A DNA stretch of 64,000 nt from WLMZ01 sp031410915 (GCA_031410915.1 JANNZY010000158.1:90757-154756); one strand, 5' to 3'; counted from the first letter of the stretch, positions 1 to 8,794 are shown. Numbers and translations: made by a program. The notes: generated by a model from the letters alone, not told the origin.

Positions 1-330
1 CATGCCCACAAGGCGCTGAAGTACGCCGACCGGATGTATCTGATGGCGCGCGGTCAGATCCTGCTCGAGCTCCCTGCGGCCGAGGCGCTCAAGCGTCTCG
101 ACGAGATCGAGGACGCCTACTTGCGGGGCACATCGGAGACCGAGGAAGACCACATCGAACGGCTGCGCCGGAAGAACAAGAAGAAGCAGTGGAAGCGCCA
201 GCGGGTTCGCGAGCGCGAGCTGGCGCGACTCACCGGCAAGGTCGTGTCGACGCGAAGAGAAGAAGATGACGAGTTCTACTTCGACCGGGAACAGAGCCTG
301 CGTTCCTGGGCAAAGCGTGTGAGGAGATAA
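1..330 (+). CDS. ABC transporter ATP-binding protein, LivF-like, C-terminal part (5' truncated by window edge)
   Basis: The open frame enters from the left edge and ends at a TAA. Its first visible residues (HAHKALKYADRMYLMARGQI) match the end of branched-chain amino-acid type ABC ATPases (LivF family), where the H-loop region is followed by a YADR.Y.M..G.I strand. A LivF protein normally stops soon after the next helix (here DEIEDAYL). This one continues for about 65 more residues that are very rich in Lys, Arg and Glu, so it has an unusual charged cytoplasmic tail. The membrane-protein gene that follows starts 2 nt after the stop, so the two are probably co-transcribed. The family call rests on a short C-terminal piece only. 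Confidence 0.6.
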   Translation, partial: HAHKALKYADRMYLMARGQILLELPAAEALKRLDEIEDAYLRGTSETEEDHIERLRRKNKKKQWKRQRVRERELARLTGKVVSTRREEDDEFYFDREQSLRSWAKRVRR

Positions 331-332
331 CG

Positions 333-2126
333 ATGGGATACAGGACATCTGAGCTGCCGCCGGTCGAGCTCGACCAATTCGCCAAGATCCCGTTCCTCGA
401 ACGGATGAAGATCCTGCAGCTGCACTGGGTGAAGTACGGCTTCGGCACACCCAAGCAGACGGTCATCTTCTACGTCTGGAAGGTCTTCTTCTACGCGTTG
501 TTCGGCTTGATCTTCTGCGGAGCGTTCACCAAGGGACTCGAGTTCGACAACATCGCCGGTTGGTGGGACCAGCCGATCCTGTACCAGAAGCTGATGGTCT
601 GGACGGTGCTGATGGAGATCCTCGGGCTCGCCGCGACGTGCGGTCCAATGGCGTTCCACTTCGACCCCCCGATCGGTGGCGTCCTGTACTGGTGGCAGAA
701 CGACACGTTGCGCGTGCCCCCGTACCCGAACCACCTGCCGTGGTCGAAGGGCAGCCGCCGCACGCCGTGGGACACCGGGCTCTACAAGCTCATCGTGTTC
801 TGGCTGGTGATGATGATGTTCTTGTCCGGCGACAAGGTCGACGGTCTGCCGAAGGGGTCGGCGGGCGTCATGCCGCAGTGGGCGCTCGTCACCTACTGCG
901 CACTGATCCTGCTGATGGGCAGCCGCGACAAGATCGTGTTCCTGTCGGCACGTTCGGAGCAGTACGTGCCGACGATGCTCTACTTCGGCCTGTTCGCCAA
1001 CTTCCACGACATGATCGTGGCCGCCAAGATCTGCATGGTCGTGATCTGGATGGGTGCCGGCTTCTCCAAGCTGCAACACGGCTTCTCGTCGACCGTTGCG
1101 ATCATGGTGCAGAACACGCCGTGGAACATCTTCCAACGGTTCCGCATGGCAACGGTGAAGGACTACCCGAACGACATCCGACCGTCGCGGCTCACGCACG
1201 TTCTGGCCCACGTCGGTGGCACGACGTGCGAGATGATCATGCCGCTCGTGCTGCTGTTCTCGCCGTGGCCGTGGCTGACGTGGATCGCGATCATCTCGAT
1301 CTGGATGCTGCACACGTTCATCATCTCCACCATCCCGCTGGCCGTGCCGTTGGAGTGGAACGTGTTCTTCATCTTCGCCGCCGGCTTCCTGTTCGGGAAC
1401 TTCTCGGCCGGTGACGGCTACGGCGTCGGCGACATGACCCCGGCGCTGTTGGTGATCGTCATCTGCGTCGCACTGGCCCCGATCATCCTCGGCGCACTCA
1501 AGCCGCAGTACGTCTCGTTCCTCGTCGGCATGAAGCAGTACGCCGGCAACTGGTCCGCAGCCACGTTCTCGTTCAAGGACAAGGAGAAGGAAGACCGCAT
1601 CAACCAGCGGATCGTGAAGGCCGCCGACAACCAGATCGACCAGCTCAACCCGTTGTTCGGCAACGAGATCTCGGAGATCTTCATCCAGAAGGCCGTCGCG
1701 TTCCGCATGATGCACCCGATGGGTCGAATGCACATCTCGGCATTGCTGCGACACACCGAGTCGCTGGACAATCGCATCCAACGCGAGGGCGAGTTCGTCA
1801 GCAACGTGCTCACCGGCTGGAACTTCGGCGACGGTCACTGCCTCGACGAGCGACTGATCGGCGCGGTGCAGGAGCGCTGCCAGTACGAGCCGGGCGATGT
1901 CATCGTGGCCTGGACCGAATCCCAGCCGGCCTTCAGCAAGAAGGTGCAGTACCGGGTGATCGACGCTGCGCTCGGCACGGTCGAGAAGGGCTGGTACCAC
2001 AACGACGACGCCTACAGTGAACAACCGTGGCTCCCCAACGGTCCGATCCCGCACACCGTCACGTGGACGCGCCCCGGCTACGTCGCACCCGGCGTCGCGC
2101 ATCCCGGCACCGGCGGGCGCACCTGA
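333..2126 (+). CDS. multi-pass membrane protein, DUF3556-like
   Basis: 597 residues with several hydrophobic segments, roughly at residues 48-66, 90-105, 150-165, 185-200, 290-310, 325-350 and 370-390. They are separated by Trp/Pro-rich loops, and a soluble C-terminal part of about 200 residues follows. The architecture and motifs such as GSRDKIVFLSARSEQYVPTML resemble the actinobacterial DUF3556 transmembrane family, which has no established function; I recognise it from memory only. The start ATG follows a GAGGAGATAACG ribosome-binding region that overlaps the end of the ABC ATPase gene, which indicates translational coupling. A FAD oxidoreductase gene follows 24 nt downstream. Confidence 0.6.
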   Translation: MGYRTSELPPVELDQFAKIPFLERMKILQLHWVKYGFGTPKQTVIFYVWKVFFYALFGLIFCGAFTKGLEFDNIAGWWDQPILYQKLMVWTVLMEILGLAATCGPMAFHFDPPIGGVLYWWQNDTLRVPPYPNHLPWSKGSRRTPWDTGLYKLIVFWLVMMMFLSGDKVDGLPKGSAGVMPQWALVTYCALILLMGSRDKIVFLSARSEQYVPTMLYFGLFANFHDMIVAAKICMVVIWMGAGFSKLQHGFSSTVAIMVQNTPWNIFQRFRMATVKDYPNDIRPSRLTHVLAHVGGTTCEMIMPLVLLFSPWPWLTWIAIISIWMLHTFIISTIPLAVPLEWNVFFIFAAGFLFGNFSAGDGYGVGDMTPALLVIVICVALAPIILGALKPQYVSFLVGMKQYAGNWSAATFSFKDKEKEDRINQRIVKAADNQIDQLNPLFGNEISEIFIQKAVAFRMMHPMGRMHISALLRHTESLDNRIQREGEFVSNVLTGWNFGDGHCLDERLIGAVQERCQYEPGDVIVAWTESQPAFSKKVQYRVIDAALGTVEKGWYHNDDAYSEQPWLPNGPIPHTVTWTRPGYVAPGVAHPGTGGRT

Positions 2127-2150
2127 CACCGACGAGCACGCGGTGACATC

Positions 2151-3593
2151 GTGAGCACGGCGATCGTCGTCGGCAGCGGGCCCAACGGGCTCGCCGCCGC
2201 GGCGCGCCTGGCCCGCGCCGGTCTGGACGTGACGGTGCTCGAGGCGAACCTCACGATCGGCGGTGGCGTACGCAGCTCGGAGATGATCGTTCCCGGCTTG
2301 ATCCACGATCACTGCTCGGCGTTCCATCCAATGCCCACACGGTCGCCGATCTTCGTCGAACTCGGGCTCGCCGTGAACGGTCCGATCGCATGGCTCCAGC
2401 CCGAGATCGACTGCGCCCACCCGCTGGACGACGGATCAGTGGGTTTGCTCCACAAGTCGATGGATCGAATGGTCGGCGTGATGGGCGACGACGGACCACG
2501 ATGGCGTCGTGTGTTCGGGCGGTCGAGCACGAAGTTCGACGCGCTGTTCGCCGACGCGTCCCAGCCGGTGCTGCGCATTCCGCGTCACCCGCTGACGCTC
2601 ACTCGCTTCGGCGTCGGCGCTGTGCTGCCCGCGACCGTGGTGGCGCGTGCATTCCACTCGGCCGAGGCCCGCGCGCTGTGGTCGGGTGTCGCTGCGCATG
2701 CCTTCACCCGGCTCGACCGGCCAATGAGCAGCGCGGTCGGGATGATGCTCGTCGCGTCGGCGCATGCGAGTGGCTGGGTGGTGGCCCAAGGTGGCTCAGG
2801 GGCGATCGCCGCGGCGCTGGCCGACGACATCGCGCGCCACGGCGGCAGGATCGAAACGGGCGTGCGCGTCGCGTCGGTCGATGACCTGCCGCCCAGCGAC
2901 GTGTTGATGTTGGACGTGTCGCCGTCGATCGCAGCAGACATCCTTGGCGATCGGCTCCCGGCCCGCATCGCTCGTTCCTACCGCCGGTTCCACCATGGTC
3001 CCGGCGCGTTCAAGGTCGACTTCGCGATCGAGGGCGGCGTGCCCTGGACCGCGCCAGCCGCCACCCGCGCGGGCACGGTGCATCTCGGCGGCAGTGCCGA
3101 CGAGGTCGTCGCCAATGAGTTGGCCACGCATCGCGGCACGATGCCCGAGCGGCCGTTCGTGCTCGTCGGCCAGCAGTACTTGGCCGACCCGAGTCGCTCG
3201 GTCGGCAACGTGCATCCGCTGTGGACCTATGCCCACGTGCCGAACGGATACAGCGGTGATGCGACCGACGCGATCGTGGGCCAGATCGAACGCTTCGCGC
3301 CCGGATTCCGTGAACGGATCGTCGGCACTGCCGTTCGATCGACGACGGAGATGTCGGCGTACAACCCGAACTACATCGGCGGCGACATCATCGGCGGGGC
3401 CTCGTCGTTGAAGCAGTTGCTGTTCCGGCCACGCGTCACGACCGACCCGTACGCAACCGGCATCCCGGGCACGTACCTGTGCTCGGCCTCGACACCACCA
3501 GGTGCTGGAGCACACGGGATGTGTGGGGCCAACGCCGCAGCACGAGCGTTGACCCGGCTCGGTGCGAGCACGTCGACCACGAGAGCGAATTGA
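2151..3593 (+). CDS. phytoene-dehydrogenase-like FAD-dependent oxidoreductase
   Basis: A 480-residue protein starting at GTG. The N-terminus carries the dinucleotide-binding motif GSGPNGLAAAARLARAG (about residues 8-24), followed by VLEANLTIGGG, the usual second FAD-binding strand of the CrtI/amine-oxidase superfamily. The C-terminal motif GTYLCSASTPPGAGAHGMCGANAA is the family's flavin-contact segment. These two ends place it with the NAD(P)/FAD-dependent CrtI-like oxidoreductases often found outside carotenoid clusters, with unknown substrates. A separate, more typical crtI lies near 21-22.6 kb, so I would not call this one a carotenoid desaturase. It is probably in an operon with the preceding membrane protein. 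Confidence 0.8.
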   Translation: MSTAIVVGSGPNGLAAAARLARAGLDVTVLEANLTIGGGVRSSEMIVPGLIHDHCSAFHPMPTRSPIFVELGLAVNGPIAWLQPEIDCAHPLDDGSVGLLHKSMDRMVGVMGDDGPRWRRVFGRSSTKFDALFADASQPVLRIPRHPLTLTRFGVGAVLPATVVARAFHSAEARALWSGVAAHAFTRLDRPMSSAVGMMLVASAHASGWVVAQGGSGAIAAALADDIARHGGRIETGVRVASVDDLPPSDVLMLDVSPSIAADILGDRLPARIARSYRRFHHGPGAFKVDFAIEGGVPWTAPAATRAGTVHLGGSADEVVANELATHRGTMPERPFVLVGQQYLADPSRSVGNVHPLWTYAHVPNGYSGDATDAIVGQIERFAPGFRERIVGTAVRSTTEMSAYNPNYIGGDIIGGASSLKQLLFRPRVTTDPYATGIPGTYLCSASTPPGAGAHGMCGANAAARALTRLGASTSTTRAN

Positions 3594-3619
3594 CACACGC
3601 GAGGAAGGGGACTTCTCAG

Positions 3620-3739
3620 ATGAACGAGCAGCCAGAACCCGGCGAACCGAACCGAGCGAGAACCGACGGGTTCGCCGCGCTCGCTGCGGTGCTGCTGGCC
3701 GCGGTGCTGATCACCATGGTCATCAAGCACTTCGTGTAG
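3620..3739 (+). CDS. small single-pass membrane protein, hypothetical
   Basis: A 39-residue reading frame: a polar N-terminus (MNEQPEPGEPNRARTDG), one hydrophobic helix (FAALAAVLLAAVLITMVI) and a short basic end (KHFV). A good Shine-Dalgarno-like GAGGAAGGGG lies 10-20 nt upstream of the ATG. It sits 26 nt after the oxidoreductase stop on the same strand, so it may be the last gene of that operon. The function is unknown. The ribosome-binding site and the clean amphipathic layout support it being real. Confidence 0.55.
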   Translation: MNEQPEPGEPNRARTDGFAALAAVLLAAVLITMVIKHFV

Positions 3740-3745
3740 TGGACG

Positions 3746-4888
3746 TCAGCCCACGGGCAGCCCGAGATCGCGCGACAGCACGAGGCGCTGGATCTCACTC
3801 GTGCCCTCGCCGATCTCGAGGATCTTCGCATCGCGGTAGAAGCGCGCGATCGGCAACTCTTCGATGAAGCCGGCACCACCGAATACCTGCGTCGCGATGC
3901 GAGTGGCAGTGACCGCCGTTTCGGTCGCGTACAGCTTGGCCATCGCCGCGGCCCGCCCGATCGGCCGGCTCTGGTCCTTCAACCACGCCGCCTTGTAGAC
4001 CAGGTTGTGGGTGTTCTCGACGGCGACCGCAAGGTCGGCGAGTTGGAAGGCGAGCCCCTGGAAGCGGCCGATCGGCCCACCGAACGCGTGCCGCTCCGAC
4101 GCGTAGTGCACGGCCTGTTCCAGGCACGCTCGCGCGCAACCGAGCGCCAGCGCGGCGATCGCGATGCGCCCGTCGTCGAGGATGGTGAGGAAGTTGCGAA
4201 ACCCGCGGCCGGGAACACCGAGCAGGTTCTCCGCCGGGATCCGGCAGCCGTCGAACGTGAGGCCATGTGTGTCGCTCGCGTGCCAACCGAGCTTGTGGTA
4301 CGCGGGCTCCACGACGAGCCCGGGCGTGCCCGCAGGAATCACGAACGTCGAGATGCCTTCCTCCGTTCGCGCGGTGACTGTGATCAGCGACGTGATCGCG
4401 GTGCCGGAGTTGGTGATGAACGCTTTGCTGCCGTTGATGACCCACTCGTCACCGACGAGGCGCGCGGTCGTGCGAGTGGCCCCGGCGTCGCTGCCGCCAT
4501 CGGGTTCGGTGAGTCCGAAGGCGCCGAGCGTGCGCCCGGCGATCAGATCGGGGAGCCACCGCTGTTGTTGCTCCTCGGAGCCGAACTGGAAGATCGGGTT
4601 CGCCCCGAGACCGACGCCGGCAGACAGCGTGATCCCGATCGACTGGTCGATCCGACCGAGCTCTTCGATGGCGACGCACAGCGACGCGAAGTCGCCGTCG
4701 CTGCCTCCGAAGCGCTCCGGGAAGACGAGGCCGAAAAGTCCGAGATCGCCCATTGCGTGCACGACATCGACGGGGAAGTGACATGTCCGATCCCACTCCG
4801 CCGCGTACGGTGCGACCTCTGATTCCGCGAAGGAGCGCACCACTGCGCGGAACGCCTCGTGCTCGTCACTCAGTTCCCAACCACTCAT
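3746..4888 (-). CDS. acyl-CoA dehydrogenase
   Basis: 380 residues, the usual length for the family. Order of features: an N-terminal helical domain (LSDEHEAFRAVVRSFAESEVAPYAAEWD), the middle-domain motif FGLTEPDGGSDAGATRTTA, a DEWVINGSKAFITNSG strand, and the C-terminal YRDAKILEIGEGTSEIQR, which carries the catalytic-base glutamate position and the FAD-binding end. It oxidises an acyl-CoA at C2-C3 and passes electrons to an electron-transfer flavoprotein; chain length cannot be read. It is divergent from a TetR gene, with a perfect inverted repeat between them, so repression by that regulator is likely. Confidence 0.92.
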   Translation of the reverse strand: MSGWELSDEHEAFRAVVRSFAESEVAPYAAEWDRTCHFPVDVVHAMGDLGLFGLVFPERFGGSDGDFASLCVAIEELGRIDQSIGITLSAGVGLGANPIFQFGSEEQQQRWLPDLIAGRTLGAFGLTEPDGGSDAGATRTTARLVGDEWVINGSKAFITNSGTAITSLITVTARTEEGISTFVIPAGTPGLVVEPAYHKLGWHASDTHGLTFDGCRIPAENLLGVPGRGFRNFLTILDDGRIAIAALALGCARACLEQAVHYASERHAFGGPIGRFQGLAFQLADLAVAVENTHNLVYKAAWLKDQSRPIGRAAAMAKLYATETAVTATRIATQVFGGAGFIEELPIARFYRDAKILEIGEGTSEIQRLVLSRDLGLPVG

Positions 4889-4910
4889 GTCAGCTCCAGT
4901 CTCGGTAGCC

Positions 4911-4934
4911 TCACCTTAACGCGGACTAAGGTGA
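4911..4934. promoter_or_regulatory. TetR operator, perfect inverted repeat
   Basis: TCACCTTA - 8 nt - TAAGGTGA: two perfect 8-nt half-sites in the 51-nt gap between the divergent acyl-CoA dehydrogenase and TetR genes. The right half-site contains AAGGTG, which is also the best ribosome-binding site for the TetR start at 4940. A bound repressor would therefore mask the regulator's own initiation region as well as the dehydrogenase promoter. The binding role is inferred from geometry and position. Confidence 0.7.
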
Positions 4935-4939
4935 CGCTC

Positions 4940-5545
4940 ATGGCGGAGCGGATCATCATGAACAACACAGGCCGAGGCCCGCTCACTCGGCGACAGGAAC
5001 TGCTCCAGATCGCTGCCGAGCAATTCGCGACACGCGGCTACCACCACGTCACGGTCGACGACATCGGAGCAGCGGCCGGGGTGACCGGGCCGGCGCTCTA
5101 CCACCACTTCACCGGCAAGGAGCAGTTGCTCGGCGAGATGCTGATCGCGATCAGTCGGCACCTTCTCGACGGTGGACGCGCCTTGGCTGCACAGGAGACC
5201 GACCAATTGCTGCAGGACTTGATCCTGTTCCACTGCCGCTTCGCGGTGGCGAACGCGGCGCTCATCACCGTTCACTTCCGCGACCTGATCTACGCATCGG
5301 CCGACGATCAACAGCACGTTCGCCGACTGCAGGCGCGCTACGTCGCGCTCTGGGTCGGCACCCTGATCGCGCGAGATCCGAGCATCGATCGCCGAACGGC
5401 GCGCGCCAAGGTCCACGCCACGTTCGGATTGATCAACTCCACACCCTTCAGCACCACCCTGCCGCAACACGCGATGATCGACCTGCTGCGCACGATGTCG
5501 GTCACCGCGTTGACCGAGCCGAGCGTCGACGCCGCGTTGCGCTGA
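4940..5545 (+). CDS. TetR/AcrR family transcriptional regulator
   Basis: 201 residues from ATG 4940. An earlier in-frame ATG at 4859 would run through the neighbouring gene's start and the operator, so I rejected it. The N-terminal DNA-binding helices read RRQELLQIAAEQFATRGYHHVTVDDIGAAAGVTGPALYHHFTGKEQLL (residues about 14-61), which is the classic TetR helix-turn-helix. The remaining 140 residues form the variable ligand-binding domain. It is divergent from an acyl-CoA dehydrogenase, so an acyl-CoA or related ligand is likely. The inverted repeat at its own promoter suggests autoregulation. Confidence 0.9.
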   Translation: MAERIIMNNTGRGPLTRRQELLQIAAEQFATRGYHHVTVDDIGAAAGVTGPALYHHFTGKEQLLGEMLIAISRHLLDGGRALAAQETDQLLQDLILFHCRFAVANAALITVHFRDLIYASADDQQHVRRLQARYVALWVGTLIARDPSIDRRTARAKVHATFGLINSTPFSTTLPQHAMIDLLRTMSVTALTEPSVDAALR

Positions 5546-5579
5546 GAAGCCTCACACCGTCGGGCACTTCAGCGGTACG

Positions 5580-6818
5580 GTGACGGCGGTGGCGACCCGT
5601 CGACGATGTGATCCCCCCCGGCGTCGTTCGGGACGCCTTGTCGCCGTGTTGCTGACGGCGGCGGGGTGTGTGTCGACACCGGTCACCACGGCCACCACGC
5701 CGCAGGCGCCGACGGTGACCGCCCCGCCCACGACCACGACCGACGCCGGCCGCGACACCACGTCAACTGCGTCGATCACGCAATCGACGACGCCCGACAC
5801 CGAAGCGCCCGCACCGGGGACGTCGACGGTGACATCGACGTCGGCGGTGACGTCGACGCTGACCTGGGTTGCGGAGGTTGACCCGGCGACGCTGGCAGAC
5901 ATCTCGCTGACATCTGTTCCGGCAGATGTGATCCGGCCGACGAGCGATCTCACGTTGGACACGACGACCAACCCGATCAACGGTCGCCGAGGCGGTGCAC
6001 GCCCGCTCGACGAGTACGGGGCCTGCGCGCTCGGCCACGGAGCATCGTGCCTGGCGACCACGCTCGATACGTTGGGGTTCGACGTGACGAGTGGTTCGGC
6101 GGTCGATCGCGCACGCAGTCTCCAGCGGGCCATCGCAGTCGTGCAGTTGGACGCCGGACTCCCGGTGACCGGCGTGGCCGACGACGAGCTGCTTCGCTAC
6201 ATGGGCATCCCGGGCACGGCCATCGCCGGAACCGCGGCGGACGAGGTGCGCATGATCGGCATGTCCGCGGGCGGCCGCGAGATCGACGCGATGCGGTACG
6301 GAGACGGCCCACGTGTCGTGCTCGTCGTCGGCCAGACCCATGGCGACGAGGAAGGTGGACTCCGGGTGCTGTTGCGGACTCAGTCGCTGCGGCTGCCCAA
6401 CGGCGTCACGCTGTGGGTGGTGCCGACGATGAATCCCGACGGCAGCACGAAGGACACCCGCTTTCTCGACAACGGTGCCGATCCGAACCGGAAGGCGTCG
6501 AGCCAGCCCGAGCAGCAGGCCGTTTACGACTTTGCACTCGACGTTCGCCCGAGCCTGACGGTGTGGTATCACCAGAACTACGGCTGGGTCGGCGGGTCAG
6601 GCGCGTCGGCCCAACCGGCGAAGCGCTACCAGGAGTTGAGCGGTCTGGGAAACCTACGCCGCAGCGGCGACTGCGCCAAGGGGTTCATGTGGTGCCCGAT
6701 CGACAGCGCCCTCGCGAGCAGCTCGATCCTCGTCGAGCTGCCCGACGTACTCACGCCGGCTGACGTCCAGATCCACGCGTCGGCCCTTCTCCAGGTCGCG
6801 GGAGAACTCGATCACTGA
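5580..6818 (+). CDS. lipoprotein with peptidoglycan-binding-like region and M14 zinc carboxypeptidase domain
   Basis: 412 residues from GTG. An Arg-rich start leads into a signal peptide ending in a lipobox (LTAAGC, Cys30), so the protein is probably an outer-face lipoprotein. Residues about 32-100 are a Thr/Pro-rich spacer. Residues about 178-210 (RSLQRAIAVVQLDAGLPVTGVADDELLRYMG) look like a peptidoglycan-binding-1 module. From about 230 there is an M14 metallopeptidase core: zinc ligands H254 and E257 in QTHGDEEGG, NPDG near 285, H331 in WYHQNYG, and a C-terminal ILVELP glutamate. A murein-peptide amidase or carboxypeptidase role is inferred from this pairing. The spacer's composition makes its exact start uncertain. 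Confidence 0.75.
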   Translation: MTAVATRRRCDPPRRRSGRLVAVLLTAAGCVSTPVTTATTPQAPTVTAPPTTTTDAGRDTTSTASITQSTTPDTEAPAPGTSTVTSTSAVTSTLTWVAEVDPATLADISLTSVPADVIRPTSDLTLDTTTNPINGRRGGARPLDEYGACALGHGASCLATTLDTLGFDVTSGSAVDRARSLQRAIAVVQLDAGLPVTGVADDELLRYMGIPGTAIAGTAADEVRMIGMSAGGREIDAMRYGDGPRVVLVVGQTHGDEEGGLRVLLRTQSLRLPNGVTLWVVPTMNPDGSTKDTRFLDNGADPNRKASSQPEQQAVYDFALDVRPSLTVWYHQNYGWVGGSGASAQPAKRYQELSGLGNLRRSGDCAKGFMWCPIDSALASSSILVELPDVLTPADVQIHASALLQVAGELDH

Positions 6819-6856
6819 AGCGTTTCGTCCCGTGCGCGGCGGGGTACACGCAACCC

Positions 6857-6934
6857 ATGCTCTTGTGGATCGTCGTCATCGTCTTGCTCGTCCTGCTGCT
6901 CACCGGTGGCATCGGATACTCACGGCGCCGTTGA
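6857..6934 (+). CDS. possible 25-residue membrane peptide
   Basis: ATG to TGA encodes a hydrophobic helix followed by GGIGYSRRR, a classic positive-inside single-pass micropeptide. It lies between the peptidase lipoprotein and the convergent histidine kinase. No strong ribosome-binding site is visible, and such short hydrophobic frames also arise by chance in GC-rich DNA. I list it as possible only. Confidence 0.35.
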   Translation: MLLWIVVIVLLVLLLTGGIGYSRRR

Positions 6935-6956
6935 GTGTTCGCGTCTGGCCGTTTCG

Positions 6957-8108
6957 TCAGGCTGGAGCAGGGACGCGGAACACGACTGCCGCACCGTCGG
7001 CGGGTTCGATCCAGATCTCGCCGCCGTGAGCCTCGACCAGGCCGCGAGCGATGGCCAGACCGAGTCCGCCGCCACCACCGGTGTTGCGCGTGCGGCTCGG
7101 GTCGGCCCGCGTGAAACGCTCGAACGCTCGCTCGCGGAAGTGCGGCGGGAAGCCGGGCCCGTCGTCGCTGACCCGCACGACTGCGCCATGTTCCGCTGTC
7201 ACTTCGACCGTGACCTGCGATCCGACCGGCGCGTGGCGGATGCCGTTGTCGACCAGGTTGCGGATCACCCGCGCCAGAGCGACCGGGCTGGCGATCACGT
7301 GCACGCTGGCGTCGGCGACGAGCGCGACGGTCACGCCGGCTGCGGCAGCAATCGGAGCGAGCGCGTCCACGGTGTCGTCGGTGAGTTCGACGAGATCGAT
7401 CGGCACCCGCTCGAGATCGAACCGGCCGGCGTCGAGTCGCGACAGCAGCGACAGATCGTCGATCAACGCGCGAAGCGCCTCGATGTCGCGCTGCATCGAG
7501 CGGAGGTAACGCTGCGGGTCTGGTGCGATGCCGTCGACCAGTGCTTCCGTCGCAGCCTGCAGCGCGGCCAGGGGCGAGCGCAGGTCGTGACCGATGTTGC
7601 TCAGCAACGTGCGGCGCTCGTCCTCGATCGCGACTCGATCGCGCTCCAGCGCCTCCAGCCGGTCGACGAGGTCGTCGATGGCTCGACCGACATGACCCAA
7701 TTCGTCCTCGCGGCGGGTCTCGACACGAACCGAGCGATCGCCCGATTCGATGGTGCGAACGGTTGCCTCGAGATGGCGGATGTCGTTGCCGAGCGGCTTG
7801 GACACGATGACCACCAACAGCGCTGCGAACGCCGCGGCGACGACGGTGACCCACAGGAAGGCCGCCAGCTCGCGCTCGGAGAGGACCATCAACCGGGCGG
7901 CGATGAAGGCCGCAGCGACGGCGATCACGAGCGACGACAACGCGATCACGAGCGCCGAACGCCGCAGCGACCGCGACCGCCGCTGGCCGTGGCGCAGGGC
8001 CCAGCCGACCAGCACGGTTCCCGCAGCCAACGATCCGAACGACACGAGCGTCAGGACCGGACGATCGGAGATCACCGAGCCGACGGACATCTCCATCGCG
8101 ACGCTCAT
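6957..8108 (-). CDS. sensor histidine kinase (HAMP-HisKA-HATPase)
   Basis: 383 residues from ATG 8108, which overlaps the response-regulator stop as ATGA; upstream extensions run through that gene and were discarded. Three or four hydrophobic segments span residues 17-103. A HAMP linker follows (about 104-155), then the H-box LLSNIGHDLRSPLAAL with phospho-acceptor His174, the N-box VIRNLVDNGIRHAP, the G1 box VSDDGPGFP and the G2 box GLGLAIARGLVEAHGG. There is no large periplasmic domain, so it probably senses something in or near the membrane. It pairs with the OmpR-type regulator directly upstream. Confidence 0.93.
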   Translation of the reverse strand: MSVAMEMSVGSVISDRPVLTLVSFGSLAAGTVLVGWALRHGQRRSRSLRRSALVIALSSLVIAVAAAFIAARLMVLSERELAAFLWVTVVAAAFAALLVVIVSKPLGNDIRHLEATVRTIESGDRSVRVETRREDELGHVGRAIDDLVDRLEALERDRVAIEDERRTLLSNIGHDLRSPLAALQAATEALVDGIAPDPQRYLRSMQRDIEALRALIDDLSLLSRLDAGRFDLERVPIDLVELTDDTVDALAPIAAAAGVTVALVADASVHVIASPVALARVIRNLVDNGIRHAPVGSQVTVEVTAEHGAVVRVSDDGPGFPPHFRERAFERFTRADPSRTRNTGGGGGLGLAIARGLVEAHGGEIWIEPADGAAVVFRVPAPA

Positions 8109-8794
8109 GGCTCGAACCGGTAGCCGACACTGCGCACGGTCTGGATCCAGCGCGGTTGTTCCGGGTTCGCTTCCATCTTCTGGCGCAGGCGGCCGACGTG
8201 CACGGTGACGGTTGCCGGATCTTGGTAGTCGGGCGACGACGCCCACACCTGATCCAGGAGCTGGGCGCGGCTGAAAACCTGGCGCGGCGACTGGGCCAGC
8301 AGCGCGAGGAGCTCGAACTCCTTCGGGGTCAGCGCGACACGGCCGTCCAAAACGAACACCTCGCGAGCACCGAGATCGATGGTGAGTCCATCGAACTCGC
8401 ACCGGGCCGGCGCGGGTGGCGTGCGGCGGGTGCCGCTGCGGCGGAGCACGGTGCGAACCCGCACCGCGAGCTCGCGAGGGGAGAACGGCTTGACGACGTA
8501 ATCGTCGGCGCCGAGCTCGAGGCCGAGGATGCGATCCACCTCGTCGGCACGCGCGGTCAACAGGATCACCGGGACATCGGAGCTGGCCCGCAACCGGCGC
8601 AGGATCGACAGGCCGTCCAGTTCGGGCAGCATCACATCGAGCACGACCAGGTCGGCGGTGTTGTGATCCAGCCAGCGCTGCGCGGCCGCACCATCGGCTG
8701 CCTCGTGCACGGTGATGCCGTCGATCTCCAGATATCGGGCGACCACTTCGCGCACCATCGGCTCATCGTCGACGACGAGAACCTGCGCAGTCAT
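8105..8794 (-). CDS. OmpR-family response regulator
   Basis: 229 residues from ATG 8794 (MTAQVLVVDDEP), the natural start of a receiver domain; the open frame extends further upstream without similarity. The receiver has acidic D9/D10, phospho-acceptor D53 in LVVLDVMLP and K102 in VVKPF. A winged-helix DNA-binding domain follows (LTPKEFELLALLAQSPRQVFSRAQLLDQVWA ... VTVHVGRLRQKME ... VRSVGYRFEP). It is the first gene of a two-gene operon with the kinase. The 134-nt gap to the divergent epimerase gene probably holds both promoters. Confidence 0.95.
   Translation of the reverse strand: MTAQVLVVDDEPMVREVVARYLEIDGITVHEAADGAAAQRWLDHNTADLVVLDVMLPELDGLSILRRLRASSDVPVILLTARADEVDRILGLELGADDYVVKPFSPRELAVRVRTVLRRSGTRRTPPAPARCEFDGLTIDLGAREVFVLDGRVALTPKEFELLALLAQSPRQVFSRAQLLDQVWASSPDYQDPATVTVHVGRLRQKMEANPEQPRWIQTVRSVGYRFEP

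Noticed and set aside
276..2420. 714-residue open frame on the minus strand
   Set aside because: Antisense to the DUF3556-like gene, His/Asp/Arg-rich with no domains. The plus-strand product has proper membrane segments.
2151..3593. A second phytoene desaturase for carotenoid synthesis
   Set aside because: It is CrtI-like only at the superfamily level, sits with a DUF3556 gene far from the crt cluster, and a full crtI is present at 21165-22640.
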